From the NCBI GenBank assembly GCA_016929175.1, contig JAFGJI010000254.1, forward strand, positions 1 through 22,314: 22,314 nucleotides of DNA. Reading direction: 5' to 3'. The notes beneath the pieces are model-generated. The model made no database searches. It saw only the letters and a list, made by a program, of their open reading frames with translations, and was not told the origin of the DNA. Both the position numbers and the translations under genes were made by a program. Shown in pieces: positions 15,111 through 22,260 of this stretch; the stretch's first letter is position 1, and every line of letters starts with the position of its first letter. Source of the DNA: Thermoplasmatota archaeon. Lineage in GTDB: Archaea > Thermoplasmatota > Penumbrarchaeia > Penumbrarchaeales > Penumbrarchaeaceae.

Positions 15111-17102
15111 TCAGGCCGCTTTCGCCTCTTGAGGCTCCTCCTCATCCATCCTGCTCAATATATCCTCCCTGAGCTTCTTCGTCCTCTCGGACTGCTCCCC
15201 GGGCTCAACAAGGTCCACCCCGAGCTTCTCGGACATCAGGAGATACATGAGGTTCTCGAATGCCGAGAACGATGCGTTCTCACCATTCCCGGAGGACACG
15301 ACCATCTTCGGCACTATGTCGATCTTTCCCTGCTCCACCGCCTGTGCGAACCTCTCTATGGACTGCTGGAGCACCTGATACCTCGGACCGCCGTATGCCC
15401 TGACCTTCTCCTCGATGGCAATGGCCTGGGCGATACCTATCCTGGCCTCTTTCTCCGCGTTCGCATCGGCCAGGGCCCTGATCTTCCCGGCCTCCTGAAG
15501 CGACATCTCCAGGTCCGCTCTGCCCTTGTTCCTCTGGATATCGATGAAGACCATAGATTCGGTGAGGGCCTTCTGCTGCATGGCCAGGGCCTTTGCCTCG
15601 TTGAGGTCCTTCTCCTTCATGGCCGCTTCCTGCTGCCTGGCAAAGGTCTCGAGCTGCTCCCTGGCTATCTGTCGGTCCCGGAGCTGGACCAGGATCTGCT
15701 CGATCCTGCCGTCGTTCTCCGATGAGGAGGGCGTTCCGATGAGCACCTCCTCGAGCTCGAGGTCGTAATGGAGGAACTTCTCCCTCATATCCTTCGAGGA
15801 CTTGTCCTGGATCTCGTTGCGCTCCTGAATGAGCTCGATCAGGGTCTTGGTCTGACCTATGTTCTTGAAGTAGGCTGCCACCATGGGGTCAAGGGTCTGG
15901 TCAACGAGCTTCTTCACGTCTCCGAACCTCTGTATCACCAGAGGAGCCTTCCTGTAATCAATGTGTATCACCACCGAAAGGGGGAGCTCCGGCTCGAAGG
16001 CGTCCTTGGTTATCAGGTCCACGGCGGAGAGGTTCTCGTCGAGTTTGTGGTTCCCGATCTGGTTCTTTATCCACTTCAGGACGATGTTCGTGGTGGGGAC
16101 CAATATTACCTTTCCCGCGTAGGTGTTGAACGGATACTTGCCGGGCATCAGGGCATCTTTCCAGACACCTTTATGTCCCACATCGACCAGCTCCCCGTGC
16201 TTGTAATCCACCCCGGAAGCATCCTCCCCTCTTGAACCGAAGTAGGATACGACGACACCGACGTATCCGACCGGGACAACGGTCTTGGGAATGATCTCCA
16301 CCGTCGCGAACAGCCTGTTTATGAAATACGTCCCGTCCACGAGCACCTGATACTGCTTTCCCCTCTTACCTCCCCCCATCAGGAACTTCTCGGGATCCTG
16401 GAAATTGTCATGGTTCAGCCTGGATTCCGGGATGCTATCCCCCACCTGGGGGGCGATTATCTCCCCGGGCTTGAGCGGGGGGCCATCGTGCGTGGTCACG
16501 ATCCCGATGTTGTCCGTCTTGCCCTTGATGACTATGGGTTTGAAACCATCCCTTACGGATATGATCTTTGCCATTTTCTTGAAGGTCGAAAGGTCCTCCC
16601 TGCCTATGGGCAGGTGATATATCTCATCCTCGAGTATGACCACGAACTGGGCGAGGTTGATGGCATAGGTTCCTTCCCTGATGATACCCCTTTGCGGCCC
16701 CCTCTGACCGCCGTTCACAAGGAATCCTCTGACATCCTGGAACTCCTTCCCCTCCACGATGACCTCCCCCAGTGTCTGCTTGGGCTTGAGGGGCTCTCCG
16801 TCGCGTGCGAACACGTATCCGATCACCCCCTGGGGAATGGTCACCAGGGGTACCTTGTGCACCCTGTATTTGAGAGGGGACCTGAAATGTATGCCCCCTC
16901 TGAGTACCTCCGGCTGATAACCAGCCTCGCCCCGGAGGGCAATTATGCGGTTCTTGAGCGAACCCTTTGCCGACCACTTCATCTCGATCACGGCGCACCT
17001 GTTGTTGGGTATGAGTCTGAAACCCGTTATCCACAGGATGAAGGGTCCTACCAGGCATATCCCTGCGATCCCTATCAGCAAAGCTGAAATTACTCCTGAC
17101 AT
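15111..17102 (-). CDS. SPFH/band 7 (flotillin-like) membrane protein with duplicated module
   Basis: A 663-residue protein with one N-terminal membrane helix (about 5-30). Residues 86-160 and 194-270 carry two copies of a module. Each copy contains a DGxPLKP loop, QD-x-x-x-FL-x-x-GG-x-RG, and a G-TY-x-IN-strand pattern; the two are clearly similar. An SPFH core follows (about 275-480), then a helical, Ala/Glu/Lys-rich coiled-coil region (470-570) with AREQLETFARQQEAAMKEKD, and a charged tail. SPFH proteins oligomerise into membrane cages or scaffolds that organise microdomains or bind proteases; this gene has no NfeD or protease partner next to it. The start at 17102 is chosen because GGAGGTGA, a full Shine-Dalgarno match, lies before it; the GTG at 17114 is part of that site. 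Its membrane orientation and partners are unknown. Confidence 0.85.
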   Translation of the reverse strand: MSGVISALLIGIAGICLVGPFILWITGFRLIPNNRCAVIEMKWSAKGSLKNRIIALRGEAGYQPEVLRGGIHFRSPLKYRVHKVPLVTIPQGVIGYVFARDGEPLKPKQTLGEVIVEGKEFQDVRGFLVNGGQRGPQRGIIREGTYAINLAQFVVILEDEIYHLPIGREDLSTFKKMAKIISVRDGFKPIVIKGKTDNIGIVTTHDGPPLKPGEIIAPQVGDSIPESRLNHDNFQDPEKFLMGGGKRGKQYQVLVDGTYFINRLFATVEIIPKTVVPVGYVGVVVSYFGSRGEDASGVDYKHGELVDVGHKGVWKDALMPGKYPFNTYAGKVILVPTTNIVLKWIKNQIGNHKLDENLSAVDLITKDAFEPELPLSVVIHIDYRKAPLVIQRFGDVKKLVDQTLDPMVAAYFKNIGQTKTLIELIQERNEIQDKSSKDMREKFLHYDLELEEVLIGTPSSSENDGRIEQILVQLRDRQIAREQLETFARQQEAAMKEKDLNEAKALAMQQKALTESMVFIDIQRNKGRADLEMSLQEAGKIRALADANAEKEARIGIAQAIAIEEKVRAYGGPRYQVLQQSIERFAQAVEQGKIDIVPKMVVSSGNGENASFSAFENLMYLLMSEKLGVDLVEPGEQSERTKKLREDILSRMDEEEPQEAKAA

Positions 17103-17120
17103 CTTTCTCTTCACCTCCCT

Positions 17121-17134
17121 GGACCTTTCGGTCC
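17121..17134 (-). promoter_or_regulatory. 5'-leader hairpin of the SPFH gene
   Basis: GGACC-TTTC-GGTCC is a 5-bp hairpin within the predicted 45-nt leader, about 19 nt before the start. It may be an RNA element or an operator half-site pair. Its role is unknown. Confidence 0.25.
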
Positions 17135-17165
17135 ATTATCTGATTGAAGAGATCGGAATTATAAA

Positions 17166-17179
17166 GGTATTTTTATATC
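17166..17179 (-). promoter_or_regulatory. Box A of the SPFH gene
   Basis: GATATAAAAATACC on the minus strand, a strong TATA-like sequence about 65 nt before the ATG. The downstream leader contains the small hairpin and GGAGGTGA. It lies immediately after oligo-T runs that could end the upstream transcript. Confidence 0.5.
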
Positions 17180-17208
17180 AAAAAAAATCTTTAAGAACAA
17201 AAATTCTG
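17180..17208 (-). terminator. Oligo-T terminator of the upstream six-TM gene
   Basis: Reading on the minus strand, T5 (17199-17203) and T8 (17180-17187) follow the stop of the six-TM protein by about 37-60 nt. A weak AGAA...TTCT hairpin surrounds the first run. Archaeal RNA polymerase terminates at such T runs. Together with the box A next to it, this suggests the six-TM and SPFH genes are separate transcripts. Confidence 0.45.
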
Positions 17209-17239
17209 TTATATGTGGATCATTCACCCCAACAAATGA

Positions 17240-18127
17240 TCACAGCTCAATATTGTACAATCTGTCGTCGAGCCGGGGCTCCATCTCCTCTTCCATCTTC
17301 TTTACGTTGAGGAACGCCCCTATCGCCACCGCAAGATAGATCAGATATTCCGGAACCCGCAACAGACCGGCCATCCAGCCGTTCATGGTCACATCCGTCT
17401 GGAGGTCCTCCATGTCATCTGCATCGTAATCCTCCCTGTCGGGATCGATCCCCTCGATCACATCTCCTGTGAGCGAATAGGTCAGGGCGGCCGCACCGAT
17501 GGATGTCAGCAGGGACAGTCCCAGAAAGACCCCCAGGAGAGGCCTGCCCCAGTTCTTCGCAGGTTTGTAAAGTATCAGGGCATAACCCACGGCCATCATA
17601 ATGCCGGGTATTATGCTCAAGAAGGCGATGGTTCGGACGTTCTCGAAGAGGTCCCTGATCTCGTTTCCGCCGATGCCCTCCTCACTCACACCGCTGAGAA
17701 GGGACCCCATGGATGCGAATACGGAGACCACGGCAAGGACCATGGTCACAAGGTAGGCAATAATGATGATCACCAGCGAGATAATAAGGAGCGTCCTGTG
17801 AGGTTTTTCGATCGCATTCGCACCGAGAAGCATCATTATGAAAGCCGAGATCCCCAGACCCAGGGTCCCAAGACCGAGGATGGAGTTGATGCAGATGACC
17901 GGTGCCGCCAGAAGTGACAGTATCATGCAGGTGATCGCGCCCAGGAGAAGACCGAGTCCGGTCCTTGTCTGTTTCAGCTTCTTCCTTTTCTCTTCCCGGG
18001 CCCTGTCTGCTTCCTGCTTGCCGGATGTTCCGTAATAACTCTGGCCGTATTGATGATCATTTTGTCCGTATTGATAACCTGGCCAATTCCCCTCTCTATC
18101 ATACCCGTGATGTGCAGGATCGTCCAT
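17240..18127 (-). CDS. Six-TM membrane protein of unknown function
   Basis: A 295-residue protein I do not recognise. Residues 1-55 are soluble: first Tyr/Gln/Gly-rich (QYGQSYYG), then a basic Arg/Lys/Glu stretch. Hydrophobic segments lie at about 57-80, 84-104, 112-138, 166-187, 196-216 and 252-274. A Gly/Ser-Glu loop (140-160) separates helices 3 and 4, and an acidic Asp-rich loop (PDREDYDADDMEDLQ, 229-243) separates the last two. It resembles archaeal DUF4190-like or other small tetraspan proteins only in general composition. ATG 18127 is chosen because AGGAGGAGG lies about 6 nt before it; an earlier ATG at 18145 overlaps that site. It is divergent from the PhoU-like gene. Confidence 0.75.
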   Translation of the reverse strand: MDDPAHHGYDREGNWPGYQYGQNDHQYGQSYYGTSGKQEADRAREEKRKKLKQTRTGLGLLLGAITCMILSLLAAPVICINSILGLGTLGLGISAFIMMLLGANAIEKPHRTLLIISLVIIIIAYLVTMVLAVVSVFASMGSLLSGVSEEGIGGNEIRDLFENVRTIAFLSIIPGIMMAVGYALILYKPAKNWGRPLLGVFLGLSLLTSIGAAALTYSLTGDVIEGIDPDREDYDADDMEDLQTDVTMNGWMAGLLRVPEYLIYLAVAIGAFLNVKKMEEEMEPRLDDRLYNIEL

Positions 18128-18206
18128 TCTTCCTCCTCCTATCATTTTTCACACGTTTTAGTGAACGGGAAAGTGGTTCTTAAGGCTTACCGGAGAGCAG
18201 CAACCG

Positions 18207-18229
18207 GGATTTTATGTTAATTAAAATCC
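18207..18229. promoter_or_regulatory. Perfect inverted repeat in a divergent promoter region
   Basis: GGATTTTA (18207-18214) and TAAAATCC (18222-18229) are perfect 8-bp arms separated by 7 nt. They lie between the divergent six-TM and PhoU-like genes, about 40 nt before the + strand TATA box. The symmetry suits a dimeric DNA-binding regulator, perhaps the neighbouring AbrB-PhoU protein itself. That link is inference. Confidence 0.45.
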
Positions 18230-18266
18230 ATAAATCAACAATATCTCCGATCGAGGGGCTTGAGGA

Positions 18267-18275
18267 ATTTATAAG
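18267..18275 (+). promoter_or_regulatory. Box A of the PhoU-like gene
   Basis: ATTTATAAG is centred about 38 nt before the ATG at 18309, giving a leader of roughly 13 nt. The upstream GTG at 18282 is too close to the box to be translated from this promoter. Confidence 0.55.
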
Positions 18276-18308
18276 TCCGATGTGAACATTCCCGGATCGG
18301 GACCTGAC

Positions 18309-19577
18309 ATGAAGAAAAGGAAGGGCAAGCAGCCTGTCAAACCCGACGAGGGTGAAGCGATGAAGGAGCGACTGATCTACCTCAAGGGTCTCCAGGGCTC
18401 CACCATGAACATACCCATAATCTACAGACGAACCTTCGGATGGAACATGGATTCCGTTGTGTTCAAACCCATCAACAGGAGATCGTTCGTGGTGTTCAGG
18501 CCCGACCTGGAGGAGGAGGAGATCGACCTGTCCGGCTATCGGGTGATGACACTGGATGTCGGGGACCTTCCAGTATACTCCAGGAAAAGGGTGGAGATGG
18601 TCACTCCTGACAACTCCATTCTGGAGGAGCTGAGGGAAAGCCTGGTCTCCCTCTCTCTGGTGGACCGCTATGTCCACATAGACATTCCCAGGGTAGATGA
18701 CGGACAACTCAACGACTGCATCATGTCCGACCTGGAGCATCTATCCTCCGAACTGGGATGCTCCTATACCATCACCCCGACCTCCCATCGCTGCACGTTC
18801 GTTTTCCCCAAATATACAAATGAGCAGATTGTCACCCGGGCAAGGAACTCGATCAGGGGAAGCATCGAGGCCTTCCGGAAGCTCATCGATGACGTCCTCG
18901 ACCTCGACCGATCGACCTTCGGCAACCGGATGAAGGAGGTCGGCTTCCTCATCCGGAGGGCGGAGATAAACATAGACAAGATCTACACAAGCGCCCTGAA
19001 CGTCCTCTGGGACCTCCCGCAGGTGGAGCCTGCCGGCCATTTCATCGTCTCCCAGTCCATCGAGAGGATACATGACGAGATGGAATACATGGTCCAGATA
19101 ACGGAGGAAGCCCTGAAATTGCTCGAAGACTGCCAAGAGGGTTTCCAGGATATACTTTTCGAGGAACTCGTTTCGGTCTGGAGGACCTCCATCGGCAGGT
19201 CCATACAGGGGCTCGAGCTCGGTCTCGAGGCAATAGATTTGACCGATCAGGAAGCGGTCGATAGATGCCTCGAGATGATCCGGAGCTACCGGGAAGAGAA
19301 GACGAACCGCTCATCCTCGCAGGATGCGGTGACCGTTCAGCTGACAAGGAGGATAGAAGGCCTTACCATGAAGGGAGCAAGAAAAGGAGGCATCAAGATC
19401 CTCACAAGCATGGATTCGATGGCAGTGATCCAGGTCCTCTTCTCATTGAACCAGTCCGCAGCAAGGCTAAGCTCCATAACAAATGTACTGGTAACGAAGA
19501 CATTGTATCTGAAAAGGACCAGGGATCACCATCGACCCGGTGATCGTGATCGTGTGCGACTGGCATCATCGAGGTGA
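18309..19577 (+). CDS. AbrB-like/PhoU-domain regulator
   Basis: A 422-residue protein. Residues 19-65 fit a swapped-hairpin AbrB-type DNA-binding domain: a KGLQGSTMNIPIIYRRTFGW stretch followed by VVFKPINRRSFVVFRP, matching the family layout 'GGST-x-x-x-x-P-x-x-x-x-x-x-G'. The fit is weak by identity. Residues 100-170 are a mixed alpha/beta linker, and 175-400 are long helices with the PhoU pattern (RMKEVGFLIRRAEINIDKIY, then IERIHDEMEYMVQITEEAL). The C-terminus is arginine-rich. Archaeal AbrB-PhoU proteins are annotated as phosphate-uptake regulators. No pst transporter gene is in the window, so its target may be elsewhere or not phosphate at all. ATG 18309 is chosen from promoter spacing; an upstream GTG at 18282 is possible. 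Confidence 0.7.
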   Translation: MKKRKGKQPVKPDEGEAMKERLIYLKGLQGSTMNIPIIYRRTFGWNMDSVVFKPINRRSFVVFRPDLEEEEIDLSGYRVMTLDVGDLPVYSRKRVEMVTPDNSILEELRESLVSLSLVDRYVHIDIPRVDDGQLNDCIMSDLEHLSSELGCSYTITPTSHRCTFVFPKYTNEQIVTRARNSIRGSIEAFRKLIDDVLDLDRSTFGNRMKEVGFLIRRAEINIDKIYTSALNVLWDLPQVEPAGHFIVSQSIERIHDEMEYMVQITEEALKLLEDCQEGFQDILFEELVSVWRTSIGRSIQGLELGLEAIDLTDQEAVDRCLEMIRSYREEKTNRSSSQDAVTVQLTRRIEGLTMKGARKGGIKILTSMDSMAVIQVLFSLNQSAARLSSITNVLVTKTLYLKRTRDHHRPGDRDRVRLASSR

Positions 19578-19733
19578 GCATCCGCATTATTATAGTATGC
19601 CTCCGGTCGGGTTGGCCCTGATGGGGGGAGCATGAAATCTGGTCAATATGAATTCATTTATTGAATTTATAAAGATAAAACTGAATTTTAATTTTAAAAT
19701 GCTCTTATAGACCGATCTTCATTATCTACATTT

Positions 19734-19975
19734 GCCGGGAAACCGGCCGGGGGTGAAATAGCTGAAGAGGAAGAAACCGCAGGACCCTCACAACCATGCC
19801 TTTGTCTAACGGTTCGCACCCTCCCGAAGAACACGACCGGTCGGGTGCGGACCCAGCATGATAGGAGCAGGCCCGGGTCCCATCCCCGGGACCCGAAGGG
19901 GGACGAGAGGAGAGAGAACCGGGCAAGGGAAGCCTCGGTAATAACGGGCGGGGAAGGCCCACCCCCGCCCACACT
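19734..19975 (+). ncRNA. Candidate structured non-coding RNA, class unknown
   Basis: A GC-rich segment of about 240 nt, flanked by AT-rich DNA, with several strong helices. GCCGG-GAAA-CCGGC (19734-19747) is a GNRA-loop hairpin. 19811-19821 pairs with 19843-19853 (11 bp, one G-U). CGGGTCCC/GGGACCCG (19874-19881 with 19888-19895) is a perfect 8-bp stem. The ends can pair: 19745-19755 with 19960-19970, 10 of 11 positions. The 3' side can instead fold locally (19946-19953 with 19963-19970, 8 bp), followed by ACACTTTT as a possible stop. TATA-like boxes lie 50-70 nt upstream. I could not match RNase P conserved elements (GAGGAAAGTCC) or the SRP helix 8 signature (CAGG...GGAA...AGCAG). The strand is a guess; helices fold similarly on both. 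Confidence 0.4.
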
Positions 19976-20011
19976 TTTGTATCTTGTGGGATTGTTCCGG
20001 ATATCATGATA

Positions 20012-20024
20012 ATGTTTATTAAAA
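20012..20024 (+). promoter_or_regulatory. Box A of the DUF362 gene
   Basis: GTTTATTAAAAAC is centred about 40 nt before the ATG at 20058. Initiation about 25 nt downstream gives a leader of about 15 nt containing GGGGTG. On the opposite strand the same AT-rich box could serve a transcript through the GC-rich element. Confidence 0.5.
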
Positions 20025-20057
20025 ACGGTACTCTAACCTTTACGGGGTGTTCCCGTA

Positions 20058-21164
20058 ATGGCAAGCAGGGTATTTTTCGCCGGGCTAAGAGCCAGGTCCC
20101 GAAATGACAGCATTACAAGCAAGGTCGGCAGGTTATTCAAGGCCGCGGGAATGGATGATCTGATAGAACCCGGAGACCTCACCGCGATCAAGATGCACTT
20201 CGGTGAGATGGGGGGCGATGCCTTCATCAACCCCATATTTGTCAGGGAGGTCGTCGACAGGGTAAGGGAGGCGGGAGGAAGACCTTTCCTGACCGATACG
20301 AACACTCTTTACAAAGGCAGCAGGCACAACTCGGTGGACCACCTTGAAACGGCCATCGCTCACGGCTTCGCTCATAGTGTTGTACGTGCTCCGATAATCA
20401 TCGCAGACGGTCTGAGGGGGAGGAACGTGCAGTGGGTGGCGATCGATGCCAAGCACTTCCGGAAGGTCCGGATCGCCGCTGACATATACAATTCCGATTC
20501 CCTCATCGTCTTGACACACTTCAAGGGGCACGAGACCGCAGGCTTCGGCGGAGCGATCAAGAACCTTGGAATGGGGTGCGGGTCCGCATACGGGAAGATG
20601 GACCAGCATTCCGTGAGGCCGAAGGTCGACCCCAAGAAGTGCATAGGTTGCGGGACATGCATCCCTGTCTGTCCGGTGGAAGCCCACGTGTTGGAGGGAG
20701 GGAAGGTCCGCATAAGTAAGGAGATCTGCATAGGCTGCGGTGAATGTATAACCGTATGCCCACAGGAGGCTATCGGCCTGGAATGGTCCTCGGAGATCCC
20801 CCCTTTTCTGGAGAGGATATCCGAATACGCCTTCGGGGCCACCCGCAACAAGGTCGGGAAGATGGGGTTCATCAATTTCGTGACGAGGGTGTCACCGGAC
20901 TGCGACTGTTTCGCATGGTCGGACCGCCCGATAATACCGGATGTCGGCATCCTTGCATCCACGGACCCGGTTGCCATCGATGCGGCATGCTACGATCTCG
21001 TGAACCGGCAGCCGGGTTTCAGGGACTCCAAGCTCCGAGGAGGCTGGGAAGCGGGCGGGGACAAGTTCCTGGGAATGAGGCCGAAGGTGGACGGAAGGAT
21101 CCAGCTCAGACACGGGGAGGAGCTTGGACTGGGTACCCGGGATTATGAACTTCTGGAGATATGA
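20058..21164 (+). CDS. DUF362 domain protein with two 4Fe-4S clusters
   Basis: A 368-residue iron-sulfur protein of the DUF362 family, reaction not established. The N-terminal DUF362 part (about 1-185) has KMHFGEMG near 45-52, the LTHFKGHETAGFGGAIKNLGMGCG stretch ending in C174, and GKMDQHS. An inserted dicluster ferredoxin module follows, with C195/C198/C201/C205 and C224/C227/C230/C234, each CxxCxxCxxxC. The DUF362 fold resumes with DCDC at 281-284 and ILASTDPVAIDAACYDL (298-314), both typical of the family. No twin-arginine or signal sequence is seen, so it is probably cytoplasmic. Such proteins are thought to transfer electrons or bind a metal cofactor. Together with PFOR it adds to a ferredoxin-based redox metabolism, but the two genes are far apart. 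It is monocistronic, convergent with the patatin gene. Confidence 0.9.
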   Translation: MASRVFFAGLRARSRNDSITSKVGRLFKAAGMDDLIEPGDLTAIKMHFGEMGGDAFINPIFVREVVDRVREAGGRPFLTDTNTLYKGSRHNSVDHLETAIAHGFAHSVVRAPIIIADGLRGRNVQWVAIDAKHFRKVRIAADIYNSDSLIVLTHFKGHETAGFGGAIKNLGMGCGSAYGKMDQHSVRPKVDPKKCIGCGTCIPVCPVEAHVLEGGKVRISKEICIGCGECITVCPQEAIGLEWSSEIPPFLERISEYAFGATRNKVGKMGFINFVTRVSPDCDCFAWSDRPIIPDVGILASTDPVAIDAACYDLVNRQPGFRDSKLRGGWEAGGDKFLGMRPKVDGRIQLRHGEELGLGTRDYELLEI

Positions 21165-21232
21165 TGCCTTGCCGATACAGGTCCCGGGCCGAGGGGCGAA
21201 CACACCCGGCCAACTCGTCATGACCTCAAGGT

Positions 21233-22210
21233 TCAATCCCCGATCAGCATGTCGCACAGCAGGTCCAGATCCTCCGAGTGCTTGTCTATCATCTCCTGGG
21301 CTTCGACCTTCAGGTTGTGCAGGTTCTGCTCCGATGCGTCATCGAGATCGTCCATTCCGGAATCGAGGCGGGTCTGGAACCTGAAATACCTCTTCCTGGA
21401 CCCCGAATGTTGAAGCAGCTTCTCCATCTGGTAGTCCACGGTATCGCTCTGGCCGTCGAACATAACGTTGAGTATGGGATGGGCCCAGTTCGCAAGCCCC
21501 CATCCTTTCGCCTCCTCCAGCGATATCCTGCGGGTGAGCTCCCCCGTTCCCAGCGAGACGACAAGGATATCCGTTGCCTCCGGGAACAGGGTTCTTGCCT
21601 CAACGTATGTGCATAGGGCGGGATTGTTTGCGTATATCCCGCCGTCGATCAACGCGTAGTAATCGACACCATCTTCCGTTCCGAGCCTCGCAGGTTCGAA
21701 ATATGTCGGAGCGGCGGAGGTAGCCCTGGCAACCTCCTTCATGGTGAAATCGTAGTCGTGACTCACCTTTGCCCTCTCGCTCCTGAAGAACCATGCGGAC
21801 CTGCTCTCGATCTCGTACGACGGGATGATCACGGGGATCACGGCCTCCTTCAACCGTGTATCACCGAAGTATTCTTCCATGACATCCTCGAAACCCTTGA
21901 CGGAATACTTCTCGTCCAGAAGCGCCCATGCTGATTCCAGCGTTCTCCATATGGAGCGGTGGAAGATCCTCGAGCCGTTCCGCTCGTAGAGCTCAAGTAT
22001 GTCCTTTGCCGAGAATTCCGGCCTCCCCCTGCCATCCGGTTTGGTGAGGCCGAGCGCAATTATCCCTCCTGTCGATGTTCCCCCTATGAGATCGAACAGG
22101 TCAGATATTCTGTCCCCGGTTATCTCCTCCATATCCTTCAGGACCATCGAAGGTATGATGCCCCTGATGCCTCCACCATCGATGGACAGCACTTTCACTG
22201 ATCCTTTCAT
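21233..22210 (-). CDS. Patatin-like phospholipase
   Basis: A 325-residue Ser/Asp-dyad lipid acyl hydrolase. DGGGIRG at 11-17 is the oxyanion-hole motif, GTSTG at 44-48 carries the nucleophile Ser46, and DGG at 189-191 (LIDGGIYANNP) provides catalytic Asp189. The Ala/Thr-rich ARATSAAPTYFEP segment (161-173) is also characteristic. No signal peptide. It is similar in architecture and length to CapV-type patatin effectors of CBASS defence. However, no CD-NTase, ubiquitin-like or protease gene is in view, and the window ends just upstream. A housekeeping lipid-remodelling lipase is equally possible. ATG 22210 is preceded by GGGGGAAC and, about 37 nt upstream, a TTTATATACC TATA box. Confidence 0.9.
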   Translation of the reverse strand: MKGSVKVLSIDGGGIRGIIPSMVLKDMEEITGDRISDLFDLIGGTSTGGIIALGLTKPDGRGRPEFSAKDILELYERNGSRIFHRSIWRTLESAWALLDEKYSVKGFEDVMEEYFGDTRLKEAVIPVIIPSYEIESRSAWFFRSERAKVSHDYDFTMKEVARATSAAPTYFEPARLGTEDGVDYYALIDGGIYANNPALCTYVEARTLFPEATDILVVSLGTGELTRRISLEEAKGWGLANWAHPILNVMFDGQSDTVDYQMEKLLQHSGSRKRYFRFQTRLDSGMDDLDDASEQNLHNLKVEAQEMIDKHSEDLDLLCDMLIGD

Positions 22211-22242
22211 TTTGTTCCCCCGGTCAATATGGGAACCGTCGG

Positions 22243-22252
22243 TATATAAAAT
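22243..22252 (-). promoter_or_regulatory. Box A of the patatin gene
   Basis: On the minus strand, TTTATATACC is centred about 37 nt before the ATG at 22210, leaving a short leader with GGGGGAAC. Because the patatin gene has its own promoter, it need not be cotranscribed with whatever lies beyond the right edge. Confidence 0.55.
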
Positions 22253-22260
22253 TTAGAGTT

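Larger units (their letters stand above)
19578..20057. other. Gene-free interval with AT-rich and GC-rich halves
   Basis: No supported protein gene in 480 nt. The first part (to about 19720) is AT-rich and contains TATA-like boxes (ATTTATAAAG near 19665-19674; TTTTAATTTTAAAATG near 19685-19700) and probably the end of the PhoU-like transcript. About 19734-19975 is strikingly GC-rich and full of hairpins (see separate entry). The last part holds the promoter of the DUF362 gene. Two overlapping minus-strand frames at 19694-20064 look like artefacts of GC-rich, non-coding sequence. Confidence 0.6.

Noticed and set aside
15129..17087. Several long + strand frames opposite the SPFH gene, including one of 225 codons
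   Set aside because: They mirror the coding bias of the SPFH gene and contain no recognisable motif. The minus-strand protein has a membrane helix, repeats and an SPFH core.
19734..19975. RNase P RNA or SRP RNA
   Set aside because: On neither strand could I find the conserved RNase P GAGGAAAGTCC element or the SRP helix 8 CAGG-GGAA-AGCAG arrangement. The AGCAG alone at 19866-19870 is not enough, so the class is left open.
19694..20064. Two overlapping minus-strand frames in the GC-rich interval
   Set aside because: Composition is Pro/Arg/Ser/Gly-rich, as expected from non-coding GC-rich DNA. There is no ribosome site and no family.
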